NCBI GenBank assembly: GCA_002702065.1
Contig: NZXX01000011.1
Location: forward strand, 62,001 to 126,000
Direction of reading: 5' to 3'
Origin: Anaerolineaceae bacterium
GTDB taxonomy: Bacteria; Chloroflexota; Anaerolineae; Aggregatilineales; Phototrophicaceae
Length of the DNA stretch: 64,000 bases
Shown: piece by piece, positions 27,255 through 35,845 of the stretch
Layout: every line of letters begins with the position of its first letter
How positions within the stretch are numbered: position 1 is the first letter of the stretch
The notes under the pieces: model-generated
What the model saw: the letters and a program-made list of their open reading frames with translations, nothing else
Told to the model about the DNA's origin: nothing
Databases searched by the model: none
Program-made: the position numbers and the translations under genes

Positions 27255-28331
27255 ATGAATAAAAAATACGCAGTGATTGATACCGATATTCATACCGAGA
27301 TTGACAACCAGCGCCTGCTCGATTTTTTGCCGGAACCCTGGCGCACGCGATACGCCAGTGGCAATGTCGGCGCACGCAACCTCGGTTACTGGAATCCAAA
27401 TGGTGTGATGCGGCGCGATACCGTGCTGCCGGATGGCACCCGAATCGAGGCGACTCCGCAAACCCTGTCAAAGCATTTCTTTGATGCGTACAACATCGAG
27501 TATGGCGTGATTAATCCGCAGGGCGGGCTGCCCATTTCGTTGTCGCCACAGGCAGACTATAGCGCGAGTATCGCTACGGCGATTAACGAAGTGGTGATGA
27601 ACGACTGGCTGCCCGCGGATAACCGTTTTCGCGCATCGGTCACCGTATCGGCCAGCGACCCGCATCTGGCTGTGAAGGAAATTCATCGTGTCGGGGCACA
27701 CCCCGGAATGGTGCAGGTCCTATTGCCCAGTGCGCTGCACATGCCGCTTGGCAACCGCTACTATCACCCAATCTTTGAGGCTGCGGTCGCTTACAATCTG
27801 CCGATTGCTATTCATCCCGGCCCGGAAGGCACCGGCATTTCGGGCAAGCCGACAGCAGTTGGGTATCCGAGTACGTATCTGGAATGGCATACTGATCTGG
27901 TGGGCAGCATGATCGCCCAAGTGGTGAGCATGGTCTGCGAAGGGGTTTTTGCCAAGTTTCCCACGCTAAAACTTATCATTGTGGAAGGCGGGGTAAGCTG
28001 GTTGCCATCGCTGATGTGGCGATTTGACAAGAACTGGAAAGCCCTGCGCATGACCACCCCGTGGATTGATCGTCCGCCAAGTGAGATTATTCAGGAGCAT
28101 GTGCTGCTGACGACCCAACCGCTGGAAGAACCCGACCGCACCCGGCACTTTCATCAGACGCTGGACATGTTTGACGCCGGAAACATGTTGATGTTTTCCA
28201 GCGATTATCCGCACTGGGACGGCGATATGCCGGATTTCGCGGCAAATGCATTTCCCGAGCCAATGCGCGCACGCGTGATGGCAGAGAATGCCCGGCGGGT
28301 ATACGGTCTGGAGGAACGCCAGCATGCCTGA
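27255..28331 (+). CDS. amidohydrolase family 2 metal-dependent hydrolase/decarboxylase
   Basis: This 358-residue TIM-barrel protein belongs to the Amidohydro_2 group (ACMSD-like decarboxylases and lactone or amide hydrolases). Metal-binding features are DTDIH near the N-terminus (Asp10/His14 region), the mid-barrel LPIAIHPG, EGGVSWLPS and the terminal SSDYPHWDGD. No signal peptide is visible. It follows the BNR gene by nine bases and its last eight bases overlap the Rieske gene, so the two are translationally coupled. Hydrolysis of a sugar lactone is one fitting role; other family reactions cannot be excluded. Confidence 0.85.
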   Translation: MNKKYAVIDTDIHTEIDNQRLLDFLPEPWRTRYASGNVGARNLGYWNPNGVMRRDTVLPDGTRIEATPQTLSKHFFDAYNIEYGVINPQGGLPISLSPQADYSASIATAINEVVMNDWLPADNRFRASVTVSASDPHLAVKEIHRVGAHPGMVQVLLPSALHMPLGNRYYHPIFEAAVAYNLPIAIHPGPEGTGISGKPTAVGYPSTYLEWHTDLVGSMIAQVVSMVCEGVFAKFPTLKLIIVEGGVSWLPSLMWRFDKNWKALRMTTPWIDRPPSEIIQEHVLLTTQPLEEPDRTRHFHQTLDMFDAGNMLMFSSDYPHWDGDMPDFAANAFPEPMRARVMAENARRVYGLEERQHA

Positions 28332-28692
28332 GCATGAATCCACCCGGCGCAAGGTTGCCGTTGCTCAGGTGAGTGAATTGCCGGTAGGTGCGTCCAAACG
28401 GATTCAGCTCAATGGGCGCTCCATCGGCATCTACAACGTGAAGGGGACATTTGTTGCCATCCTCAATTTCTGCCCACATGCCTGGGCGCCAGTCTGCGAA
28501 GGGCGCGTAACCGGAACGACGCTGCCATCTGCGCCGGGGGAATACCAGTGGGGCAGGGCGGGGGAAATCCTCGCGTGTCCCTGGCATGGCTGGGAATTTG
28601 ACCTGCTCAGCGGGCAATGCCTGTCGGACAAGCGCAGGTTACACCGCTATCCACTGAGCATTGAGGATGATGTGATTTACATCAAAGTCTGA
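28324..28692 (+). CDS. small Rieske [2Fe-2S] ferredoxin-like protein
   Basis: The ATG at 28324 overlaps the amidohydrolase by eight bases and gives 122 residues. The cluster ligands are Cys50 and His52 (CPHAW) and Cys85 and His88 (CPWHGWEF), with an insert between the two ligand loops longer than in NirD or biphenyl-type ferredoxins. There is no membrane anchor, so it is a soluble electron carrier or a ferredoxin for a Rieske-type oxygenase. No oxygenase alpha-subunit or reductase lies nearby. It is the last gene of the 17.5-kb run, just before the terminator. Confidence 0.92.
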   Translation: MPEHESTRRKVAVAQVSELPVGASKRIQLNGRSIGIYNVKGTFVAILNFCPHAWAPVCEGRVTGTTLPSAPGEYQWGRAGEILACPWHGWEFDLLSGQCLSDKRRLHRYPLSIEDDVIYIKV

Positions 28693-28703
28693 CAGCAGAA
28701 ATC

Positions 28704-28731
28704 AAAAGGGCGCATGAGGGTGCGCCCTTTT
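28704..28731 (+). terminator. intrinsic terminator of the 17.5-kb run
   Basis: AAAAGGGCGCA (28704-28714) pairs perfectly with TGCGCCCTTTT (28721-28731) across a six-base loop, and the stem itself ends in a T-run. The A-tract on the other side lets it work in both directions, which suits the minus-strand gene that ends at 28753. Confidence 0.9.
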
Positions 28732-28752
28732 CTGTAAACGTGATCTGTACGG

Positions 28753-29076
28753 TCAAGCTGTCTGTCGAGCCGGATACACCTGAACGGTATTGGCGTAGAT
28801 CATCTGCGCCTGGCTTTCGTCGATCATCTCAAAGAATGGAGCGGCGTTGGTATCGGCCAGTATGACTGCTTCGGCGTTTTGCGCGGCTTCCAGATTTGCC
28901 CAGTGAATGATGTCGACCCATTGGCCGTCGGGCGCTTTGACCAGTTCCCGGCTGATGTAGCCATTCAGCTGGTCAAGATGCCGTTGAATCAGCGCTGCTC
29001 CACGCAGGAAAGCGTCGTCCGCTACATCAGGTTTCAGGCGGAACAGGGCGACTTCGACAACCGGTTGCTCATTCAT
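28753..29076 (-). CDS. small dimeric alpha-beta barrel protein (ABM-like)
   Basis: The ATG at 29076 (AAGGGGG upstream) gives 107 residues; a longer frame to 29139 is possible but less likely. The pattern VEVALFRLKPDVADDAFLRGAALIQ, then GYISRELVKAPDGQWVDIIHWANLEAAQNA, and a final MIYANTVQVY is that of the ferredoxin-like alpha-beta barrel family of antibiotic-biosynthesis-monooxygenase and NIPSNAP/EthD-like proteins. Known members are small oxygenases or isomerases, and many have no assigned role. It shares the bidirectional terminator with the plus-strand run and is not obviously part of the sugar system. The 280 bases behind it hold no gene I can see. Confidence 0.75.
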   Translation of the reverse strand: MNEQPVVEVALFRLKPDVADDAFLRGAALIQRHLDQLNGYISRELVKAPDGQWVDIIHWANLEAAQNAEAVILADTNAAPFFEMIDESQAQMIYANTVQVYPARQTA

Positions 29077-29356
29077 GTGAAGACCCCCTTTTTCACTCTC
29101 GATTGATAGTTTTATTGTACGACCTATCCCTGACAACATATGTCAGGCACTCGCATGGTGATGCCAGGGTGTTCAACCACCACGATATACTGGTGCGGCT
29201 CGATGTGCGTTGACCGCACAGAATGATCTGCGGCTAGGTATGCTGGATCAAATGCCTCTGGTCAACAGGCAGGCAAATAGCACCTTTGGGGGAGGGGGCA
29301 CGGGTTATCGTTTTATTGGACTTTGTTTGGTGGCAAACCCTTCGCCAGTGATTTCT

Positions 29357-29827
29357 TTAATCGTCCGTTTCTGATGGATTACCAAGTTGCTCAGACACCG
29401 CCACGATGATGCCTTCGGGGCCGCGGATGTAGGCGAGCCGGTTCGTATCCCCGAACTGCATTTCACCGATGATTTCGGCCCCGAAAGTGCGCATACGCGC
29501 GACAACATCGTCAATGTTATCAACGGCGAACATGATGCGCCGGTAGCCGAATGTGTTCACGGGCGCGTCGACAGGCCCAAATCTGATCGGGTTGGGCGTG
29601 TGGAACTTGTCCAGCTCGATACCGCCTTGCCCATTGGGAGGCCGCAGCATTGCCAGTGTGGCCCGGACATCTTCAAGCCCGATCAGTTCCCCAACCAAAG
29701 GCCCTTCGACTGTCATCTCGCCTTCCAGTTCCATACCGAGTTCGATGAAGAACGCTTTGACAGCCTCCAGGTCGTCGACAACGATGAGAACATTGTCCAT
29801 CCGTAACAAGTTACCCTGTGCGGCCAT
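29357..29827 (-). CDS. VOC/glyoxalase-superfamily protein
   Basis: This 156-residue protein has the two beta-alpha-beta-beta-beta modules of the vicinal oxygen chelate fold: MDNVLIVVDDLEAVKAFFIELGMELEGE and later FGYRRIMFAVDNIDDVVARMRTFGAEIIG, ending LAYIRGPEGIIVAVSEQLG. The Glu in the last motif and a His-containing strand may be metal ligands, but I cannot place all four. Members include glyoxalase, extradiol dioxygenases, methylmalonyl-CoA epimerase and resistance proteins; the reaction is unassigned. The 199-base gap to the next gene shows no clear signal. Confidence 0.85.
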   Translation of the reverse strand: MAAQGNLLRMDNVLIVVDDLEAVKAFFIELGMELEGEMTVEGPLVGELIGLEDVRATLAMLRPPNGQGGIELDKFHTPNPIRFGPVDAPVNTFGYRRIMFAVDNIDDVVARMRTFGAEIIGEMQFGDTNRLAYIRGPEGIIVAVSEQLGNPSETDD

Positions 29828-30026
29828 ATGCTATCCTTTCACGTGCTTTCAGACGCGTCCGTATTTTGCCACTCATCATACGAAAACGATGGGCATGTTG
29901 TCTTGTAAAAAATCAATCAATCGGCAAATGCGAACCTGCCTGTAAGCACTTCAAGGGCGATGAGCAACCTCAGAATCGCCTGTCCGGCATGTTTGATGTA
30001 CCGCAAAGGGCAGAACCCAGAACCGG

Positions 30027-31205
30027 CTACGCCAATGCCGGGGTTTTGTAGAGGGTTTCGCCCCCAACACTAATCTCGGTGTCGATGAGATATTTTTGCA
30101 AAGCCGCCAGATCGGGTGTCATGCCCAGACCCGGTCTGTCCGGCAGGTGGATGTCGCCGTTGGCATCCGGCAGCAGATGATCCGACGTCAGCTCGTACGC
30201 CAGCGATTGCAGCTCGACCGGATATTCGCACAGGTGATGATCCCGCAGCCCGGCATACGGCTGAATCGAGGCGCTTAGCGCGAGATGCGAGGTGAAGGTG
30301 TGGTTGATGAAACGGATCTCATGCGCCGCTGCATAATCGGCCACGCGTTTGGCAACGGTGATTCCGCCGATGCGTCCGGTATCAATCTGCACATAACCGA
30401 CGCCACCGTAGTCCATCATATGGCGGGCCATGTGTTCGTTGTGCGCCCCTTCGCCGCCTGCGATAAAAATCGGTGCGCTCTGGGCGGCCAGTGCTTTATA
30501 GGCCCCTAATGCGCCCGTATGAAACGGCTCCTCCAGCCAGAACACCTCCGCTTCCCGCAGCGCGTCCAGCCGCATTTCTCCCTGTGCCAGGTCTGCACCC
30601 CAGATTGTTCCGGCGTCGACACATAACAGTGTATCCGCACCGAGGCCTTCCCGTGCGGCCATCAACTGGTCGCGGTCGGCTTCTGGCCCATGCTTGCCGA
30701 ATGGCCCCCAACCGAATTTAACGGCTTTGAAGCCATGTTCACGCATCGCCTTTGACTTGTCCAGAGTTTCCTGAGGTGTATCGCCAAAGAGCATGGAGGC
30801 ATAGGGCGTCTTGGGGTAAGTCTGCTCGTATCCCAGTAATTTCCAGACCGGTTCCTGATAGCGCTGACCCAACAGATCCCACAGGGCGATATCAATGCCA
30901 GACAGGGCATGGTCGGTTTGCAGCAGGTCCATGCTGTTCTGATGCACCTGCTCATGTATCTTGAGAATATCTTCCGGCGTATTCAGCGGCGCGCCCAGCA
31001 CCGATGCCAGAACCGGTTTGCAGGCGCTGTGCGACATGGGGCAGACCATGCTGGCAATGGTTACCAGCGGCGAGGCCTCGCATTCCCCCCATCCGACATA
31101 CCCGCCCGCTGCGACCCGGATAAGCAGCGCGTCCTGGCTGCCATCGCCGATATCGTCGATCTGGGGCATTGCAAGGTAAAAGAAGTCAACAGCTTCAATA
31201 TTCAT
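30027..31205 (-). CDS. mandelate racemase/enolase-superfamily protein, probable sugar-acid dehydratase
   Basis: The 392-residue protein has the enolase-superfamily capping domain followed by a barrel. The motif KAVKFGWG sits where the catalytic KxK is expected; the metal ligands are likely in CVDAG, WLEEPF and AGGEG, and a C-terminal NHTFTSHLA supplies a His. This arrangement is shared with acid-sugar dehydratases and mandelate racemase, which remove a proton next to a carboxylate. A sugar-acid dehydratase would feed 2-keto-3-deoxy acids to the aldolases at 19195, 46714 and 55393. AAGGG lies upstream of the ATG. It is divergent from the GntR gene. Confidence 0.88.
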   Translation of the reverse strand: MNIEAVDFFYLAMPQIDDIGDGSQDALLIRVAAGGYVGWGECEASPLVTIASMVCPMSHSACKPVLASVLGAPLNTPEDILKIHEQVHQNSMDLLQTDHALSGIDIALWDLLGQRYQEPVWKLLGYEQTYPKTPYASMLFGDTPQETLDKSKAMREHGFKAVKFGWGPFGKHGPEADRDQLMAAREGLGADTLLCVDAGTIWGADLAQGEMRLDALREAEVFWLEEPFHTGALGAYKALAAQSAPIFIAGGEGAHNEHMARHMMDYGGVGYVQIDTGRIGGITVAKRVADYAAAHEIRFINHTFTSHLALSASIQPYAGLRDHHLCEYPVELQSLAYELTSDHLLPDANGDIHLPDRPGLGMTPDLAALQKYLIDTEISVGGETLYKTPALA

Positions 31206-31399
31206 CGAAAACTCTTGCCCTTAAAGTTGCTCGTTAGCTCATCTGCTACAAATGTAACATAAGCACTGCATCTATAGGATGATGCCCGTGCTGTAATATG
31301 CTTCAAAAACCTTGCAGTGGGGTGGTGGTGCCTCCGATGCCAACAAGTATGGCTGTGATGATGGTCGTTATCGCTGCGGGGTGGATATAAACCACATAA

Positions 31400-31428
31400 T
31401 TGACAAATCCCGGAGCGATCAATATACT
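31400..31428 (+). promoter_or_regulatory. near-consensus sigma-70 promoter for the GntR gene
   Basis: TTGACA (31400-31405) and TATACT (31423-31428) are separated by exactly 17 bases and lie 40 bases before the GntR start. It is the best promoter match in the window. A palindrome-like GCTACAAATGTAAC at about 31246-31259 in the same divergent region could bind a regulator of the enolase-family gene. Confidence 0.75.
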
Positions 31429-31468
31429 AGCATTCGTTGTCACTTGTCGCAAGCCATAGGACAAGAAC

Positions 31469-32446
31469 ATGCCTAAAGATATTGTTACAGCGGAAGAAAT
31501 CCAGCAAGCGATTATGAACCGGATTATGAGCCGCCAGTATGTCCCCGGCGAACGGCTGCCGTCGGTGCGCGATCTTGCTGATCAGCTTCGGTCCAATCGC
31601 AATACGGTCAACAAGGCCTATCAGATGCTGGCGGACCTGGGCGTGATCGAGAGCCTGCCGGGGGGGCGAAAGGGGTTTCTGGTCAAGGAGATCGCAGGCG
31701 CCAAGCAGGAAGCAGGCGACGAACTGAATGCCTATTTCTACCAGCAGGCGGTGAAACTGGCCTGGCAGGCGCTGGCCGCCGGCATGCCCGCAGATGAGGC
31801 GCTGCATTATCTGACCAATGCCATCCAGGAAGTCTATGGGCTTGGCGATGTCCGCATCGCGTTTTACGAGTGCAACGAGCATGACAGTCAGGAAATGGGT
31901 GAATATCTAAGCCGCGAACTGGGCATGGATATGGATTACGGCACGCTGGACGATTTGTACGTCGACGTCGACACCGTCATGAACAAGTATGATCTGATTG
32001 TCACGACTTTCCACCACCTGTCGGATGTGATCGAACGGCTGGGGAGACATACGGAGCAGATCATCGGCATCGACACCCGGATGACCCCTGAGGCCATGCT
32101 TGGCATCGCCCGTCTGCCGAACCCGCAGATTGCGCTGGTCGCCACGCTGGAAACAACCAGCCACATGCTCAAGCACATCATCTTCAGCTATTACCCCGAT
32201 CGTCAGGTCGACGCTGTCACGATTACGGATACGGACGGCATCATCGCGGCGGTTGAGCAGTGCGACCATCTGGTGGTGACCCATACCTGTGCCGACCAGG
32301 TCAAACAGCTTACCGGGCGCGAACCGGACGTCATCGTGAATTTTCAGGTGGATGAGCAGTCCATTCAGTTTTTAGGCCGCCGCATTCACGAAACGCAGAC
32401 CCAGAAGACGGCGGCGTTCCAACCCCAATTGGCTTCCCAGGTCTAG
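31469..32446 (+). CDS. GntR-family regulator with large C-terminal ligand-binding domain
   Basis: This 325-residue regulator has an N-terminal GntR winged helix (GERLPSVRDLADQLRSNRNTVNKAYQMLADLGVIE), YtrA-like in sequence. A region of about 210 residues follows, with alternating strands and helices (VRIAFYECNEHDSQEMGEYLS, YDLIVTTFHHLSDVIERL, DHLVVTHTCADQVKQL), resembling a periplasmic-binding-protein-like sensor fold rather than the usual UTRA or FCD domain. It precedes the sugar importer and alpha-galactosidase genes on the same strand and probably controls them in response to an intracellular sugar or phosphate. Confidence 0.88.
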   Translation: MPKDIVTAEEIQQAIMNRIMSRQYVPGERLPSVRDLADQLRSNRNTVNKAYQMLADLGVIESLPGGRKGFLVKEIAGAKQEAGDELNAYFYQQAVKLAWQALAAGMPADEALHYLTNAIQEVYGLGDVRIAFYECNEHDSQEMGEYLSRELGMDMDYGTLDDLYVDVDTVMNKYDLIVTTFHHLSDVIERLGRHTEQIIGIDTRMTPEAMLGIARLPNPQIALVATLETTSHMLKHIIFSYYPDRQVDAVTITDTDGIIAAVEQCDHLVVTHTCADQVKQLTGREPDVIVNFQVDEQSIQFLGRRIHETQTQKTAAFQPQLASQV

Positions 32447-32512
32447 GGCGATTTCCCGTCAATATGGCCGAGCAGCGAATAAACATATTTCTAAATGATT
32501 GAGGAGAAAGTT

Positions 32513-33814
32513 ATGTTCAGAGGTCGTGTTCGTATCCAGTTACTCTTGATGTGCAGCCTTCTGGTTGTACTGGCTTCCATTCCGCCAGTGTTTGCACAGG
32601 AGCCGGTGACGCTCGTATTTTGGGACAACCTGTTTGCGGTAGACGAAGCGCGCCCGCCCGAAGAGGAATTCATCTTCCAGGCCATTGCTATGTTCGAGGC
32701 CGAAAACCCGGATATTATCGTCGAGCGCGTGCATCAGGCGCCGGACCTCGGCACGTTTGACCAGCTGCTGCGCGCAGCCAGCATCGCCGGGAACGGCCCC
32801 GACGTGTTTAACCAGTTTGCCGGTGGGTCGCTCATCAGCTTTGCGCCCTTTATTGAACCGCTGGACGGTTATTTCACTGAAGAAGAAATGTCTCAGCTTG
32901 TGGGTTGGGATTCGGTGCGGAATGACTTCCGTGCCGATGGCGAACTCCTGGGTGTACCGTATGGCGCCGGTTCCTATTTTGCTGTGTACTACAACCGCGA
33001 ATTGATGGAACAGGGTGGGGTGGATATGGAAAACTTCACGCCCCCGGCGACCTGGGAAGAACTGCTCGCACTGGCGCAGAGCATCAAGGACAACGGTGTG
33101 CAGCCGTTTGCCATTGGCGAACAGGAAGGCTATACCGGTGCCTGGGTGATGGCGACGCTGGTGGGTGGCCTGGTGGGGCCGGAAGTGTTCTTTGACATGC
33201 GTGCCCGTGAAGTGCCGATCAACGCGCCGGAATGGGTGGAAGCGTACGAAGCCTATCGCCAGTTGTACGAGCTGGGTCTGGTCAACGTGGATGCTGGCTC
33301 AACCCCCAGCGGCGACGGTCAGCTTCTGTTCACACAGGGCAAGGCAGCCATGTGGATTCAGGGTGGCTGGGCCAACCGTGACATCTACGATATTTTCGGC
33401 GAAAATGCGGGCCTGTTCCCCATCCCGACGCTGGATGGCTCGGTCTATCCCGGCGGAATCGCTGGCGGGCCGAATATCGCCCTGAGTGTGATGAACTACT
33501 CGCAGCACAAAGAAGAAGCGGTGCGGTTCATCAAGTTTATGGTGCGGCCTGATATCCTTGATCTTTACGTGTCGGTCAACCAGACTGAACCGTCGAATCA
33601 CCTGCAAGCGGACCCCAGCGTCATCCAGAATCCGCTGCTTCAGGCGCAGGCCGAGCAACTGCTGGCCGGGCGCACCATCTATCCCTTCGACAACATCATG
33701 CCGGGCGAAATCAACTCCATGTTCTATCGCCTGAATTCGGCAGTCTTTATCGGACAGCTGGCACCGCAGGATGCCGCCGATCAGCTTCAGGCCGCTTACG
33801 AGGCGATGCCGTAG
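32513..33814 (+). CDS. sugar ABC transporter solute-binding protein (CUT1)
   Basis: GAGGAG six bases upstream sets the start at ATG 32513 rather than the in-frame ATG 32495, giving 433 residues. A Sec signal peptide (QLLLMCSLLVVLASIPPVFAQ) is cut near residue 24. The mature part opens EPVTLVFWDNLFAVDEA, typical of family 1 sugar-binding proteins, and has GPDVFNQFAGG and AMWIQGGWANRD. There is no lipobox at the cleavage point. It captures ligand for the two permeases downstream; the alpha-galactosidase gene at the end of the group suggests an alpha-galactoside. Confidence 0.93.
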   Translation: MFRGRVRIQLLLMCSLLVVLASIPPVFAQEPVTLVFWDNLFAVDEARPPEEEFIFQAIAMFEAENPDIIVERVHQAPDLGTFDQLLRAASIAGNGPDVFNQFAGGSLISFAPFIEPLDGYFTEEEMSQLVGWDSVRNDFRADGELLGVPYGAGSYFAVYYNRELMEQGGVDMENFTPPATWEELLALAQSIKDNGVQPFAIGEQEGYTGAWVMATLVGGLVGPEVFFDMRAREVPINAPEWVEAYEAYRQLYELGLVNVDAGSTPSGDGQLLFTQGKAAMWIQGGWANRDIYDIFGENAGLFPIPTLDGSVYPGGIAGGPNIALSVMNYSQHKEEAVRFIKFMVRPDILDLYVSVNQTEPSNHLQADPSVIQNPLLQAQAEQLLAGRTIYPFDNIMPGEINSMFYRLNSAVFIGQLAPQDAADQLQAAYEAMP

Positions 33815-33881
33815 TCGATTGGTATCGGTAACAGGCCCGGCGCTGTAGCGTGGGGTTTGTGAAAGAAAGTAGCACTATAAC

Positions 33882-33905
33882 AAGGGCACAGGTTGCTGTG
33901 CCCTT
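33882..33905 (+). repeat. stem-loop between binding-protein and permease genes
   Basis: AAGGGCACAG (33882-33891) pairs perfectly with CTGTGCCCTT (33896-33905) across a four-base loop, 68 bases after the binding-protein stop. No T-run follows. This fits differential expression of binding protein over permeases. Confidence 0.7.
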
Positions 33906-34031
33906 ACCGGAAACACAAGTCTGGAAAGCTGCTTCAGAAATCAGAATACACGTCCGGCTGCCCGAACGCCATCTTTGGCGACTCTGACCTTGAGAAGTGG
34001 TTGTAGCCTTATTGAGAAAAGAGCTTTGCGC

Positions 34032-34904
34032 ATGACCAGCCTTGCAAAAGCTGAACAACGATTTGCTTATCTTGCTATCCTGCCTGCACTGGTGCTTATC
34101 CTGGGGCTGATGCTGTACCCGATCATCTATGCCGTCTTCGTCAGCTTTAACCGCACGGTGAATGGCATTCAGTTTACATGGATCGGGCTGGATAATTACA
34201 CCCGGCTGTTACAGGACCCAACCCTGTGGCGTGTGCTGGCGAACAATTTTATCTTTTTGATCTCCGTGCCGCTGATTCTGGTCGCCTCGCTGCTGTGTGC
34301 CACCCTCGTCTATGAGGAAGCATGGGGCTGGCGCTTTTTTCGGGTGGTCTTTTTTTTGCCCTCAGTCATCTCGACGGTCGTCATCGGCACGCTGTTCCGC
34401 CAGTTATTTGATTATGAAGGCCCCATCAATCAGATCCTGATTTTACTCGGCGGGCAGCCGATCGACTGGATGGCACGAGGCAACACGTCAATTTACGTCA
34501 TTATCCTTGTGCTGGTGTGGAGTGGATTCGGCTACGGTATGCTGATCCTGCTCTCGGCCATGTCCAGCATTGACCCCGCCATTTTCGAGTCATCCCGTCT
34601 GGATGGCGCGACATGGTGGCAGCGGATGCGCTACATCACCGTGCCGCTCATTGCGAAAGTGCTGGCCTTCCTCGCGGTGATCAACGTGATCTACACCTTT
34701 CTATCGCTGTTCGGTCTGATCTTTGTGCTGACAAGCGGTGGCCCCGGTTATGAAACCACCACGCTCGATTATTTCATTTTCCTCAAGGCATTCAGCGGCT
34801 TCGATTTTGGCCAGGCCGCAGCATTGGCTTTGATGTTAGCCGTCATTACGCTCGCACTCACGGTGATTCAACTGCGGGTGGCTCGTTTTGGCGAAGAGTA
34901 TTGA
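34032..34904 (+). CDS. sugar ABC transporter permease, MalF/UgpA-type
   Basis: The ATG at 34032 gives 290 residues; the open frame to 33975 is not needed. Six helices are predicted, beginning FAYLAILPALVLILGLMLYPIIYAVFVSF, which is the usual first helix of CUT1 A-type permeases. The EAA loop is ESSRLDGATWWQRMRYITVPLI. It forms the channel with the next gene product, 13 bases on. No ATPase is encoded in this group, as is common for CUT1 systems that share an MsmX/UgpC-like ATPase. Confidence 0.93.
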   Translation: MTSLAKAEQRFAYLAILPALVLILGLMLYPIIYAVFVSFNRTVNGIQFTWIGLDNYTRLLQDPTLWRVLANNFIFLISVPLILVASLLCATLVYEEAWGWRFFRVVFFLPSVISTVVIGTLFRQLFDYEGPINQILILLGGQPIDWMARGNTSIYVIILVLVWSGFGYGMLILLSAMSSIDPAIFESSRLDGATWWQRMRYITVPLIAKVLAFLAVINVIYTFLSLFGLIFVLTSGGPGYETTTLDYFIFLKAFSGFDFGQAAALALMLAVITLALTVIQLRVARFGEEY

Positions 34905-34917
34905 GAGATAACGGATT

Positions 34918-35814
34918 ATGAAAACAGAGGCTACTGGTCTGTTGGCCAACTTGCAGCATCCCATCCTACACTCGCTGGCCGATCCCAAACTTCGCGGTCC
35001 GCTGCTGGTGAAAATCGCCATCTTTCTGACGCTTTGCGCGGTTGCACTGACAACGCTGCTCCCATTGTTTTACATGGCGATGACGGCGTTCAAGGAAGAA
35101 ACCGAATATTTCACCAACCCGTATGGCCTGCCAGTTGGCATTAATCTCGAAAACTTCCGCATTATGATCGTGAACTACGGTTTCTTGCGCAGTCTGGGCA
35201 ATTCTGTGCTGATCGTGGGTACATCGCTGACCCTCTCGCTGCTGATCGGCAGCCTGGCCGCGTTCGCTGTCGCCAAGCTGCGGTTTCGGGGCAGGCAGGT
35301 CTTTTTTCTCTTTTTGATCTCGCTTCAGCTTATTCCCGGTCAGGTGATGCTCATCCCGATTTATCTGCTGTTTTCGCGGCTGGTGATGATCAACAACTAT
35401 TTATCGGTCATTCTGATGTATACCGTCGGCAGCCTGCCATTCAGCATTTTTTTCCTGAATGCCAGCTTCCGCAACCTGCCTGATGAACTGATGGAAGCCG
35501 CCAAGATTGATGGCGCCTCGCTGGGGCAAATCTACCTGTACATTATCCTGCCGGTCGGCAGTCCCGCTTTGCTAACGCTGGGTATCCTGAATTTCCTCAG
35601 TATGTGGAACGAACTGATTCTGGCCCTGATGCTGCTGCCCGACGAACAGAAACGCACCATCACCGCATCTGTCTCGATGGTGATTGGCCGCTTTACCACG
35701 AATCAGCCACTACTGATGTCCGGTCTGCTGATGTCTTCGCTGCCCACCATCATCGTCCTGATTATGTTCTCCAAACATCTGGTTAAGGGTGTTTCAGCTG
35801 GTATCAGCAAGTGA
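34918..35814 (+). CDS. sugar ABC transporter permease, MalG/UgpE-type
   Basis: The 298-residue permease has an N-terminal cytoplasmic segment of about 35 residues, six helices and the EAA loop EAAKIDGASLGQIYLYIILP. The first external loop, TAFKEETEYFTNPYGLPVGINLENFRIM, is typical of the MalG type. The C-terminus KHLVKGVSAGISK is the family ending. It is the partner of the MalF-type protein and is followed after 31 bases by the alpha-galactosidase gene. Confidence 0.94.
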   Translation: MKTEATGLLANLQHPILHSLADPKLRGPLLVKIAIFLTLCAVALTTLLPLFYMAMTAFKEETEYFTNPYGLPVGINLENFRIMIVNYGFLRSLGNSVLIVGTSLTLSLLIGSLAAFAVAKLRFRGRQVFFLFLISLQLIPGQVMLIPIYLLFSRLVMINNYLSVILMYTVGSLPFSIFFLNASFRNLPDELMEAAKIDGASLGQIYLYIILPVGSPALLTLGILNFLSMWNELILALMLLPDEQKRTITASVSMVIGRFTTNQPLLMSGLLMSSLPTIIVLIMFSKHLVKGVSAGISK

Positions 35815-35845
35815 CCCCACATCGCATACATGGAGCTTTTCTTAC

